This document shows positions 9,913-19,990 of a DNA stretch of 64,000 nucleotides, one piece after another. Both the position numbers and the translations under genes were made by a program. Source of the DNA: Chitinophagaceae bacterium (GTDB taxonomy: Bacteria > Bacteroidota > Bacteroidia > Chitinophagales > Chitinophagaceae); the NCBI GenBank assembly GCA_947381435.1, contig CANCVE010000011.1, positions 1-64,000 on the forward strand. Reading direction: 5' to 3'. The notes beneath the pieces are model-generated. The model saw only the letters and a program-made list of their open reading frames with translations, searched no databases and was not told the DNA's origin. Positions within the stretch are counted from its first letter, which is position 1, and every line of letters begins with the position of its first letter.

Positions 9913-10674
9913 ATGAAAAAAACATTGAAGCTTTTTTGCTACACCGCACTGTTACTACAACTATTTACCATTGAGGTTAATGCACAATCGAGCCCAGTTT
10001 CATCAGGTGGACAAGCAATTGGTAGTGGTGGTACTGCAAGTTATTCTTTAGGTGAAGTTGTTTATACAAGTCATTCTTCAACCAATGGATATTTAATTGA
10101 AGGTGTACAACAGGCATATACCAATGCTGAACTACCAATTTCGTTGTTAGAATTTAATGCCAATGTTACTTCTAACAAGCAGATTGCCCTAAGTTGGATA
10201 ACTCTCTCTGAATTTAATAACCTATACTTCACTGTGGAACGTTCAACGGATGGTCTATCTTTTTCAGATGTAATAAAAGTTGATAGTAAAAGTAATAGTG
10301 CTAACAATCAAAAATACGAGACCACAGATGCGTCTCCCTGTAATGGCATTAGTTATTATAGGTTAAAACAAACCGATGTAGATGGCAAAAGCACTTATTC
10401 TAAAAACATTAAGGTTAACATTATTCCAAGCGAAGGTGAGTTATCAGCTTTTCCAAACCCTACTACTACTATACTTAATCTAACCATAAGAGAAGCAGCC
10501 TCAAAAAAGCTGGTATATATTATTTACACACTGGATGGCAAGCGGATAGTTGAACAAAAAATAACAAACGATTTAACAACAATACCTACTTCTAAGCTTG
10601 TAAATGGGGCATATTTATTACAAGTAAAACAAAACGGAACCACCATTAAAACATTTAGGATTATTAAAAATTAA
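9913..10674 (+). CDS. secreted protein with T9SS type A C-terminal sorting domain
   Basis: Signal peptide; C-terminal FPNPTTTILNL...IYTLDGKRI...LVNGAYLLQVKQNGTTIKTFRIIKN. Confidence 0.88.
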   Translation: MKKTLKLFCYTALLLQLFTIEVNAQSSPVSSGGQAIGSGGTASYSLGEVVYTSHSSTNGYLIEGVQQAYTNAELPISLLEFNANVTSNKQIALSWITLSEFNNLYFTVERSTDGLSFSDVIKVDSKSNSANNQKYETTDASPCNGISYYRLKQTDVDGKSTYSKNIKVNIIPSEGELSAFPNPTTTILNLTIREAASKKLVYIIYTLDGKRIVEQKITNDLTTIPTSKLVNGAYLLQVKQNGTTIKTFRIIKN

Positions 10675-10680
10675 AAAATA

Positions 10681-13233
10681 ATGAAAAAAGCTCTATACTT
10701 ATTTATTTTTTTACTTGTTTCTGCCAGTAGCTTCTCTCAGGTACCCCAAGGGATAAGCTACCAAGCAGTTGTACGTAATGCAAGCAATGTGTTGGTATCT
10801 AATTCAACCGTTAGTGCATTTATAACCATTCAAAAAGACTCTGCCAATGGTACTCTTGTTTATGGAGAAATAGACAATGCCACCACAAATGCAAATGGTC
10901 TTTTTAGTGTAGTGATTGGAAGAGGACAATCGCAAATAGGTAGCCTATCAAACATTAATTGGGGCAACGGCGTATATTATATTAGGTCAGCTATAGACCC
11001 TGCCGGTGGCACAAACCGCACTATTGTGGGAAGCAGCCAAATATTGAGTGTGCCATATGCATTATATGCAGCTAATGGTACAGCCAATGGAAATAAGGTT
11101 GGTGATATGCAGTACTGGGATGGTACCAAATGGACTTTGATTTCTGCTGGCACCAATGGTAGTGTACTTACGCTTTGCAATGGAGTACCTACATGGGGCG
11201 GCTGCGGAGTAGTGGCTACGATACCCACTGTTACTACAGCTACTGCAAGTGCTTTAACCAGTAGTGCTGCCACACTTAGTGGCAATGTTACTTCCGATGG
11301 CGGTGCTACCGTAACAAGTCGAGGATTTTGCTACTCTACTAATAGTTTTAGCCCTTCGCTTTCTAATAGCACAGTTGCCGTAGGTAGTGGCACAGGTGTG
11401 TTTAGCACTACTCTTTCTAGCCTGGCACCTAATACCACTTATTATGTTACGGCTTATGCCACCAATAGCGTTGGTACTAATTATGGCACACCAATAAGCT
11501 TTACTACAATTAGTAGTGGTTTGGCCACTATTACTACAACTGCTGCAAGCACAATAACAAGCAATAGTGCAGTATTAGGTGGAAACATTACTTCAGATGG
11601 TGGTTATACTATTATTAGTCGGGGAATATGTTATGCTAGCACAACTGCAAGCCCTACATTGGCAAACAGTAGTGTAGCAGTTGGTAACGGTACGGGTTCG
11701 TATAGTACTAATGTTTCAGGTCTTACTGCTGGCACTACGTATTATGTTGTTGCCTATGCTACCAATAGCTTAGGCATCACTACTTATGGAGCACCTGTAA
11801 GCTTTAATACGGCTAGTGCTATTATATTGCCTACTGTTACTTCATCGGCTGCTAGTTCTATAACAAGTAGTAGTGCTATACTTAACGGTAATGTTACTGC
11901 CGATGGCGGTGCGAACGTTACTAGTAATGGTTTTTGTTATTCTACAACAAATTCTTCGCCTACATTAACCAACAGTACAGTGGCAGTTAGTAGTGGTGCA
12001 GGCGCATTTAGTTCAACACTTTCTGGACTAACTTCTAGTTCCACTTATTATGTTACTGCCTATGCTACCAACAGTGCAGGCACATCTTACAGTGCCCCAA
12101 TAACATTTACAACTTCTAGCAATGGATTGCCATCTATAACTACGACTATAGCCAGTTCAATAACAAGTAATAGTGCTGTTCTTGGAGGTAATATTTCTAA
12201 CGATGGTGGTTACACCATTCTTAGCCGTGGTATTTGTTATTCAAGCACAAACACTAGTCCTACTTTGGCTAATAGTATTGTTACCATTGGTAATGGTATT
12301 GGTGCTTACACTACAACTGTTACTGGTCTTACTGCAGGCACCACTTATTACGTAGTTGCTTATGCCACTAATAACCTAGGTATTACAACTTATGGAATGC
12401 CCGTAAGTTTTATTGCAAGTAATAGTAGTAGTATTATATTACCAAGTGTTACAAGTTCACCTGCAACTTCAGTTACTTCTACAAGTGCACTAATTAACGG
12501 GAATGTTACTGCGGATGGCGGAAGTGCTGTAACAAGTAGAGGTATATGTTATTCTTTCAGAACAGTTAACCCAACATTAGATAATCCTAACATAGTAACT
12601 AGTGTAACCTCTGGTAGTGGAACTGGCAGTTTTACAATTAACATTACAGGACTACTTCCAAATACCACTTATGTATTCACTATTTACGCAACTAATAGTG
12701 CAGGTACTTCTTATAGCACGCCAATAAGCTTTACTACAGGGGCTACTACAACAAACTATACTATTGGTCAAGCTTACGGTGGAGGAACAATATTTTACAT
12801 AGATGGAACTGGACATGGCTTGATTGCTGCTCTTAGCGATCAAGGCACTGTACCTTGGGATTTAAATAATTCTGGTGGATCATTTGCAGTAACTGGTGCT
12901 ACTGATACTAGCTTGGGAAGTGGTCTAAAAAATACAACAGCCATCAAGACTACTTTACTATCAGCTGGTTCTTACGCTGCAAATATTGCTACACAAACTG
13001 CAAATGGTTATAGCGACTGGTATCTTCCTTCTTTGGGAGAGTTGCAATTGATGTATATCAATTTGGCTAGTGCTAAGCTAGGTAATCTGTCTTCAAGTAA
13101 CGTATATTGGTCTGCATCCGAGTATTCTGCTGATGCTACACATCAGGCATGGGTAAAAGACTTTGGAAATAATAGCATGTATGGTTATTGGAAAAGTAAT
13201 AAAGCCAATGTGCGTGCGATAAGAAAATTTTAA
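10681..13233 (+). CDS. secreted fibronectin-III-like repeat protein with C-terminal DUF1566/FISUMP-like domain
   Basis: Signal peptide; five about 100-aa repeats (SSAATLSGNVTSDGG..SRGFCYST..TTYYVTAYATNS); C-terminal NGYSDWYLPSLGELQLMY...YWSASEY...VRAIRKF. Confidence 0.85.
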   Translation: MKKALYLFIFLLVSASSFSQVPQGISYQAVVRNASNVLVSNSTVSAFITIQKDSANGTLVYGEIDNATTNANGLFSVVIGRGQSQIGSLSNINWGNGVYYIRSAIDPAGGTNRTIVGSSQILSVPYALYAANGTANGNKVGDMQYWDGTKWTLISAGTNGSVLTLCNGVPTWGGCGVVATIPTVTTATASALTSSAATLSGNVTSDGGATVTSRGFCYSTNSFSPSLSNSTVAVGSGTGVFSTTLSSLAPNTTYYVTAYATNSVGTNYGTPISFTTISSGLATITTTAASTITSNSAVLGGNITSDGGYTIISRGICYASTTASPTLANSSVAVGNGTGSYSTNVSGLTAGTTYYVVAYATNSLGITTYGAPVSFNTASAIILPTVTSSAASSITSSSAILNGNVTADGGANVTSNGFCYSTTNSSPTLTNSTVAVSSGAGAFSSTLSGLTSSSTYYVTAYATNSAGTSYSAPITFTTSSNGLPSITTTIASSITSNSAVLGGNISNDGGYTILSRGICYSSTNTSPTLANSIVTIGNGIGAYTTTVTGLTAGTTYYVVAYATNNLGITTYGMPVSFIASNSSSIILPSVTSSPATSVTSTSALINGNVTADGGSAVTSRGICYSFRTVNPTLDNPNIVTSVTSGSGTGSFTINITGLLPNTTYVFTIYATNSAGTSYSTPISFTTGATTTNYTIGQAYGGGTIFYIDGTGHGLIAALSDQGTVPWDLNNSGGSFAVTGATDTSLGSGLKNTTAIKTTLLSAGSYAANIATQTANGYSDWYLPSLGELQLMYINLASAKLGNLSSSNVYWSASEYSADATHQAWVKDFGNNSMYGYWKSNKANVRAIRKF

Positions 13234-13246
13234 TCGAATAATAACT

Positions 13247-13298
13247 AAATACAATACTGGCATCGTAATTAAGATTTTATGATGCCAGTATTGTATTT
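13247..13298 (+). terminator. hairpin terminator-like, 18-bp perfect stem
   Basis: AAATACAATACTGGCATC (13247-13264) / GATGCCAGTATTGTATTT (13281-13298) just after the stop codon. Confidence 0.75.
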
Positions 13299-13577
13299 AC
13301 TAATATGATTGAAAAGTTTACTAATTATAAGGAACATTACGATAAAGTACATAAAGAAAAAATCAAAGAACTCAAAAGTTTAAAGTTCCCAAATGGTAAT
13401 TCTACAATAGGAATAACCTTCAATCTTAGTGTTCTAATGAAAACATTTGTTTTGCTTATGGCTAAATACCCCTTGAGTTGTAAAAAATATTTTTTAATCC
13501 ATCATGTTATTTTAAAATAGAAATATGGCTTATAAACTTTATTTTCGTGTGGATCAAAATTATAAGAAGTAGACAAT

Positions 13578-14627
13578 ATGTTTGAATTAGCTAAGATTAC
13601 GAGAGAAAATATCAAAAGTTTAGTTGCATACTCTTCTGCAAGAGATGAATTTAGTGGCACAGCCGAGGTATTTTTAGATGCAAATGAAAATAGCTTAGGT
13701 AGCCCTTTAATAAAATGGTATAACCGCTATCCAGATCCTCATCAAAATGCAGTAAAAACTGCTTTAAGTGCAATAAAAGGCATTACTACTGATCATATTT
13801 TTCTGGGCAATGGAAGCGATGAATGTATTGACTTACTTTACCGTTGTTTTTGCAATCCGGATAAAGACAATGTAATTATTTGTCCTCCTACTTATGGAAT
13901 GTATCAAGTAAGTGCAAACATCAATGATGTTGAACTAAGGATTGCTCCCTTGCTTGAAGATTTTCAACTAAATCTGGCTCATATTGAAACGTTAGTTGAC
14001 GAAAATACTAAAATAATATGGTTATGTTCACCGAATAACCCTACAGGAAACTCTCTTAATAGAAGTGACATTGAAACTGTATTGAATAATTTTAATGGAC
14101 TAGTTGTAATAGACGAGGCGTATATAAATTTTGCCAAACAAAAGACATTTATACAAGAACTTGGTGAATACCCTAACCTAGTTGTGTTACAAACTTTTAG
14201 TAAAGCTTGGGGATTGGCAGCATTACGCTTAGGAATGGCATTTGCATCGAAAGAAATAATAGGAATACTTAATAAAACGAAGCCACCCTACAATATTAAT
14301 CAAGCCACACAGGAACTGGCACTTAAAGCATTGGAAGAAGTAGGGCAAGTAAATGATATGATTACTGAAATTGTGGATATGCGAAATGCATTAGCTGATG
14401 TTTTAATGCAAGTTCCTACCATAGAAAAGGTATATCCATCTGATGCAAATTTCTTATTAGTAAAAATTAAAGATGCTCATAAAGTGTATGAATTCTTACT
14501 AACAAAAGGAATTGTGGTTAGAGATAGAAGTAATGTAAAGCTTTGTGAGGACTGCCTTCGTATTACTATTGGAACAGAAAAAGAGAATACAATATTGGTA
14601 GATTCACTTGCAGAATGGCTATCTTAA
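13578..14627 (+). CDS. hisC: histidinol-phosphate aminotransferase
   Basis: LDANENSLGSP, RYPDPHQ, LGNGSDECIDLL, CSPNNPTGN, VVIDEAYINF, QTFSKAWGLAALRLGMA. Confidence 0.94.
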   Translation: MFELAKITRENIKSLVAYSSARDEFSGTAEVFLDANENSLGSPLIKWYNRYPDPHQNAVKTALSAIKGITTDHIFLGNGSDECIDLLYRCFCNPDKDNVIICPPTYGMYQVSANINDVELRIAPLLEDFQLNLAHIETLVDENTKIIWLCSPNNPTGNSLNRSDIETVLNNFNGLVVIDEAYINFAKQKTFIQELGEYPNLVVLQTFSKAWGLAALRLGMAFASKEIIGILNKTKPPYNINQATQELALKALEEVGQVNDMITEIVDMRNALADVLMQVPTIEKVYPSDANFLLVKIKDAHKVYEFLLTKGIVVRDRSNVKLCEDCLRITIGTEKENTILVDSLAEWLS

Positions 14628-14647
14628 AGTGGATAGCAAGATATTTA

Positions 14648-15220
14648 CTACTCACTGCTACCCCATCTATATGTCCCAACTTCTAATCCTGCAAGATCTA
14701 ATACTCGATCTACTACAGTTGCAGCAACATCTTCAATAGTGGCCGGTCGACTGTAGAAAGATGGTGTTGCAGGGCATATAATACCGCCAGCAAGTGTTAT
14801 GGTTTCCATATTTTTTATATGAATCAAATTATAAGGAGTATCTCTAACCATCAGTATCAGCTTTCTTCTTTCTTTTAATATAACATCCGCGGCCCGAGTC
14901 ACTAAGTCATCACTAATACCATTTGCAATACGTCCTAGTGTACCCATACTGCAAGGTGCTATAATCATTGTGTTATATCGAGCAGATCCTGAAGCGAATG
15001 GTGCCGAAAAATCAGTTTTCTGGTAATAGTTAAATGGATATTGTTCATAAGAATTATTACCAAGTTCAGTTATCCAAACTTCTTTCGCATTATTACTCAT
15101 AACTATACCTACCGCATCCCATTGATGCTTTAATAGCATCAATTTATCTAGTAACACTTTAGCATAAATAGCACCACTAGCACCCGTTATTGCAACTATA
15201 ATCCTATTCCTGTGTAACAT
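14648..15220 (-). CDS. ubiX: UbiX family flavin prenyltransferase
   Basis: AITGASGAIYAKVLL, APCSMGTLGRIANGISDDLVTRAADVILKERRKLILMVRDTPYNLIHIKNM. Confidence 0.94.
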   Translation of the reverse strand: MLHRNRIIVAITGASGAIYAKVLLDKLMLLKHQWDAVGIVMSNNAKEVWITELGNNSYEQYPFNYYQKTDFSAPFASGSARYNTMIIAPCSMGTLGRIANGISDDLVTRAADVILKERRKLILMVRDTPYNLIHIKNMETITLAGGIICPATPSFYSRPATIEDVAATVVDRVLDLAGLEVGTYRWGSSE

Positions 15221-15282
15221 TAAAAATTATTTGTTAAACCAAAAGAACAACCTATAATAAGATTGGTTGAGTTATAAAAAGA

Positions 15283-16510
15283 AATAGGCAATACCTAATT
15301 ACATTGTAATCTAAATATTTTTAAATTTTTTATTACTTGTATTGACGATTGTATACCTATTGTTCAACCTGCTTCTTGCACTTCCAATTGAGAACTGCCA
15401 ATCAATTTTTATCTGTTGTTTATTTCTTTGTTCCACTATATGTTTTATCTGTTCCTCTAATTGTTGCATTGTAGGAATCCTTCTGTTCAGGCACTGCTTT
15501 GATAGTGCGGAGAACTCTATTTCTATCATATTGAGCCAAGATGCGGATTTGGGGGTATAATGGAACTCAAACCTGGTCCGCCAGTGCCTTCGCCTCATCG
15601 GCAGGTAGGTGTTCATAGAATGAACTTGTATTGTGTGTATTCAAGTTGTCCTGTACCACCTTAATTTTAATGGCATCGGGATAATTCTCCGCTATCACCC
15701 GCATGAACTGCGTATATTCTTTCTTCGTCCTTTGTGCATATACCATTGCCGTCCTTTTACCCTGCAATGGTTCTATTGCTGCCAGGCAGCAAGAACCATT
15801 TTTTTCATAACTGTAGTGCTCTTTGGCAATCTTGCCAGTTTGCGTTGGGATGGGGGCTACAGTGTCGCCAATCAAGAAACAAGGCCTCTCATCAAAACAC
15901 ACAACAGGGTAGGCGGCATCATAAGGCTTTGCATAAACATCCAACTCGTCTTCCATCTTTGACAAGAGGCGGCATCTACTTTCGATATGCACCAACTCAC
16001 CTTCAAATGCGGCTTGATGTCGTTTTTTTAAGTATGTCAGCCACACAACTATGTGAAATGGTATCACAATAGTTCAACTCCACAATCTTGTCTGCCAATA
16101 ACCTCAGGCTCCATCTGGCAAACCCTTCCGGTGATTCGCTACAAGCCAATGCCGTAATCTTTGCACGCTGTGTACCATTTATCCTCGCCGGGCGACCTGG
16201 CTGCTTCGTCATACAGACAAGACAAGCCACTTTCCTTATATTTGGCTATCAAACATTAAATGGCAGGATAGCTCAACCCTACTATTAACCGCACATTACC
16301 TATCGTTTGGCCCTTATCCAGTTCCAACAGGACTATAACCCTTTTGGACACCTTACTACGCAAATTTGTGCTGTTGCGTAAGGTTAATAATTCTTCCCTG
16401 TCACTATCAATCAAACTAATTCGTGGACGTATCATTATATCGTTTATTATATTAACGAAATAATTTCCAATTTTTTTAATTTACATTGTACTAATAAGAT
16501 ATTGCCTATT
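15283..16510 (-). mobile_element. decayed IS630-family insertion sequence
   Basis: Imperfect terminal inverted repeats: AATAGGCAATA at 15283-15293 and its exact complement TATTGCCTATT at 16500-16510, with related flanks (...CATTGTAATCTAAA / ...TACAATGTAAATT). Transposase-like reading frames between them. Confidence 0.82.
15311..16438 (-). pseudogene. IS630-type transposase broken by several frameshifts
   Basis: Fragments MIRPRISLIDSDREELLTLRNSTNLRSKVSKR..., RPARINGTQRAKITALACSESPEGFARWSLRLLADKIVEL, VVCFDERPCFLIGDTV...VVQDNLNTHNTSSFYEHLP, RFEFHYTPKSASWLNMIEIEFSALSKQCL lie in different frames. Confidence 0.88.
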
Positions 16511-16532
16511 GACTAAATTATTAAAAATAAAA

Positions 16533-18950
16533 CTACTTATGATCTGGGGATGTGGAATTCATTGATGGAACAACCATAGTTGCCTTCACCTTCATTACAA
16601 CCCTTCTATTTTTAGCTCTATTGGAAGGGCTATCTTTATGATTAATGAAGTCTGGCGCTACTGGTGTAGACTTACCATAAGATTTTAACCTCAATCTCGA
16701 CTCACTAATACCATTTTGAATCATGTAATCCAAACAAGCTAAAGCTCTTTGACGTCCTATTCTTAAGTTAACCTCATCTGAACCAACAGCATCTGTATGA
16801 CCACTTATATTCATTTCTAAAAATATAGTTGGATACGTTTTCAATATCGCTAATAATTTATCAAGTTGTTCAATACCTTCAGCATTTAAATCTGTTCTAT
16901 TGAAATCAAAATGAACCGTAACGGAATCGCTTTTATTGATATTGTCTATTACATATTTAACAATCTTATCAGTGGTAATTGGAGCAGAAGGGGTGCTTTT
17001 CTGATCAGCCTTGAATACTTCCATACAGTAAGTATTCTTGTAGATGGTATCGCTTTCGAGTGAATCTGAATCTAACTTAAAGTGAATATCCTTATCATAA
17101 TAGCCTTTCTTTTCAAACCAGAAACCATCGATTGAATCATTCAATTCAAATTTGAATGTACCTGCATTTGAAGTAGCCAATACAACGTTCTTGGTAGTAT
17201 CTACAGAATTTAAAACCGTTACAAAGGCTTTAGGTAGAGGTTTCTTGGAATCACAATCAATTACAGTAGCCTCTAAGTGTTGCTTATGATAAACCTTCTT
17301 AGATTTTGTTAAACAAACTTCTATAAGAAAGGTAGTGTCAACATACAAGTCAGGATTATACCTAAACGATTGTGTTCTGTCATTATACCCCTTTCTTCTA
17401 AAAGTTAAACCCGAAATTGAGTCTGAAAGATTCAATAAGAAAAGACCATTAGTGTTGGTACCCATTTTAAGGTTTCTAGTAGTATCAATTTGGTTATTAA
17501 CGATAATTGAACCATAAGGAATTGGTTTACCAGTTTTGCAATCAGATAATAATCCGTCAACCTTTTGCTTAAATATTTTTTTAGGTAATCGTTCAATAGA
17601 AAAAACCTCTAAACAACATTCTGAAGCTCTGTCAGAACTTACAAATGCTCTTCTCATAAGTGAGTCCTTTGATGCACTAAAGAAATAGTTATCGTCTTTA
17701 ACTGAGTTGATCGGCGCTCCCAAATTAACTGGCGTAGATAAAGAAGTCAAATCGCCAGTTGCAGAATACAAATCAAATCCCCCCATACCAATTCTACCAT
17801 TGGTTGAGAAGACTAATGTTTTACTAAATGTGTGGTAAAAGGGGGCTTTGTCGTCGTCTTTTGTATTAATACTAGAAAGATTAAAAGGTTCTCCAAATCC
17901 AGAAGTATCAATGTTAGATGCCCAAATATCGTATTTACCTATACCATCAGGCCTGTCAGAAGCAAATAATAAGTATTTGCTATCATCAGTAACAAATGGT
18001 TGGTTTGAGTTATAACCAGACTTATTAATTTTTTCATCCAACTTTACAGGATCACTCCAACTGTTATCATCTTTCTTCTTACTAACATAAATGGCAGAAT
18101 TAATTTTTCCACCTACCCCCTCCCATCTAGTAAAGTATAAAGAATTTCCATCAGCAGAAAGAGTTGGCGTTCCCTCATTTGTAGAAGCTAACGATGGGAA
18201 TTTAACCAAAGAAGATTTGCCAATAACTTCGTCATTGGAAGAAATTGTATTAAAAAAGAGATGATTTACGTGAGCGTTTACTTTACTAAACTGGCCAACT
18301 GAATCTATTATCCTAGCAGAAGTAAAAACCAAGGTTGTATCATTTAGAACTATTGGAGCATAGGCGCCTTCAATTTGGTTTACATCTCCCTTTAACTTGT
18401 GCAATGCAAAATCTGGAGGACGCTTAGTTTCCACTTGCTGCCTTATGAAATTGATGGTATTTAATTCATTATTTGCAATTGTTGTATATTCTTGATCGCC
18501 CTTTGCATTTTCTTTTATGAACCTTCTTATTTCCTTATCCGCAGATTTATATTGCCCTATTGCTCTCAAACAGATGCCATGCCATAAACGAGTAAGTGGA
18601 AACTTTGGAGAACGCATTTCTATAACTTTTTGATACCATTTTTCAGCAGATACAAAATCGTTTAATAATCGGTAAGATTGTCCTAAGTTATAAAAAGCTA
18701 AATCAGCATCCTTTATATTTTCATTCACCTGATCTAATACAACCAATTTCTTTTTCTTATTGTTAGAATAAGGCGCGTACAAAGCAGGCGCTGTCCTTAA
18801 ACCAAGGTAGATTTCATAATTAATTATCGCATTGTAATACGAACTGTCCTTATAATAATTATTCGCTGTCTTAAGTGCAAAAGAGGATTGTCCAATTGCA
18901 TATTGTTGGAAAAGAATAACGAGTGCTGCAAAAAATATACGCTTCAACAT
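16533..18950 (-). CDS. OmpA-family protein with TPR and WD40-like (PD40) repeats; T9SS/gliding-associated
   Basis: C-terminal OmpA motif MNISGHTDAVGSDEVNLRIGRQRALACLDYMIQNGI; TPR-like N-terminus; PD40-like repeats (NSLYFTRWEG, KYLLFASDRPDGIGKYDIWAS). Confidence 0.9.
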   Translation of the reverse strand: MLKRIFFAALVILFQQYAIGQSSFALKTANNYYKDSSYYNAIINYEIYLGLRTAPALYAPYSNNKKKKLVVLDQVNENIKDADLAFYNLGQSYRLLNDFVSAEKWYQKVIEMRSPKFPLTRLWHGICLRAIGQYKSADKEIRRFIKENAKGDQEYTTIANNELNTINFIRQQVETKRPPDFALHKLKGDVNQIEGAYAPIVLNDTTLVFTSARIIDSVGQFSKVNAHVNHLFFNTISSNDEVIGKSSLVKFPSLASTNEGTPTLSADGNSLYFTRWEGVGGKINSAIYVSKKKDDNSWSDPVKLDEKINKSGYNSNQPFVTDDSKYLLFASDRPDGIGKYDIWASNIDTSGFGEPFNLSSINTKDDDKAPFYHTFSKTLVFSTNGRIGMGGFDLYSATGDLTSLSTPVNLGAPINSVKDDNYFFSASKDSLMRRAFVSSDRASECCLEVFSIERLPKKIFKQKVDGLLSDCKTGKPIPYGSIIVNNQIDTTRNLKMGTNTNGLFLLNLSDSISGLTFRRKGYNDRTQSFRYNPDLYVDTTFLIEVCLTKSKKVYHKQHLEATVIDCDSKKPLPKAFVTVLNSVDTTKNVVLATSNAGTFKFELNDSIDGFWFEKKGYYDKDIHFKLDSDSLESDTIYKNTYCMEVFKADQKSTPSAPITTDKIVKYVIDNINKSDSVTVHFDFNRTDLNAEGIEQLDKLLAILKTYPTIFLEMNISGHTDAVGSDEVNLRIGRQRALACLDYMIQNGISESRLRLKSYGKSTPVAPDFINHKDSPSNRAKNRRVVMKVKATMVVPSMNSTSPDHK

Positions 18951-18987
18951 TAACTATATCGTTTATAGAATTACTAAATTGCTCATA

Positions 18988-19983
18988 CTAGAATCGAGGA
19001 CATTTGAAATATCCCTTGTCTGATGCCTTCTTATTTGAATACATCAAAGAAAACTCATAACTGCTAGCTCCCTTAGCGCCATTTCCTAATTTGGATGCAT
19101 TTACATCATAACTTAATCCAATGATTAAACTATTAAAATTTACACCAAGGTATGGATAGATAGCATCGTTTAAACGGTAATTAATTCCTGCCATTAAATC
19201 CAAATCATCAGTTACCGAAGTTTGGTAATAACCACCCACCATAATTTCATTTGCTCCCGCTTCTTTCATAATTAATGCATTTGGAACAATACTTGCTCTA
19301 TCAGAAAGCAGGATTCTAGCACCACCATGTAAAGTAAGCCTCATCGGGACTTTACCATTATTCACACTGGTATCAATAAACATATCTTTTGCTTGGTTAA
19401 GGTGAGCTGCCGAAAATCCCCCAAAGAAATTTATTTTCTTATCAGGATCACCATCATAATAAGCCAATCCTGCACTCATATCCAATGTAGTGGTGCCTTT
19501 CTTGCCAGTTAAATTTGTTAAGTTATTATTTACATAACCAAAGGATTTAACATATTCATCACCCCATCTTGCATTTGAAAAGTCGAAGCGTCTATTTACT
19601 AATCCAGCACTCATGCCAAATGAAAGAACTTGTAATCCTTCTTTTCCGAACTTGATACCTGAATAGGATATAGAAGCCAAACCATTAAAATACCTGTAAC
19701 CTCCATCCCCTGCACTCTGTTGCATTAAACTTAGACCAAAATTGATGTTCTTGCTTGTAGTAATATCTGCCATTAATCCCTGTGTAGAAAAGGCATTGGT
19801 TATGCTACTCCATTGATTTCTGTTAATGGCAGCAACACGATAGTCTCCATTTATGGCACCAGTTAATGCAGGATTAAGCCATAACGGGTGCATATAATAT
19901 TGTGAAAAGTGAGGATCTACCTGCGCTTTTGCAAGGGAGGTAATCCCTAAAACAACTATAAAAAAAACTTTCTTCATTTTCAT
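18988..19983 (-). CDS. PorP/SprF family type IX secretion system membrane protein
   Basis: AQVDPHFSQYYMHPLWLNPALTGAINGDYRVAAINRNQWSS signature. Confidence 0.93.
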   Translation of the reverse strand: MKMKKVFFIVVLGITSLAKAQVDPHFSQYYMHPLWLNPALTGAINGDYRVAAINRNQWSSITNAFSTQGLMADITTSKNINFGLSLMQQSAGDGGYRYFNGLASISYSGIKFGKEGLQVLSFGMSAGLVNRRFDFSNARWGDEYVKSFGYVNNNLTNLTGKKGTTTLDMSAGLAYYDGDPDKKINFFGGFSAAHLNQAKDMFIDTSVNNGKVPMRLTLHGGARILLSDRASIVPNALIMKEAGANEIMVGGYYQTSVTDDLDLMAGINYRLNDAIYPYLGVNFNSLIIGLSYDVNASKLGNGAKGASSYEFSLMYSNKKASDKGYFKCPRF

Positions 19984-19990
19984 CTTTTTA

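Noticed and set aside
12760-13233. Diversity-generating retroelement target (C-type-lectin-like DUF1566 C-terminus)
   Set aside because: No reverse transcriptase, template repeat or variable repeat pair seen in the window.
13305-13520. 71-aa ORF upstream of hisC
   Set aside because: Begins inside or next to a terminator hairpin, AT-rich, no homology signal recognised; not enough support to call.
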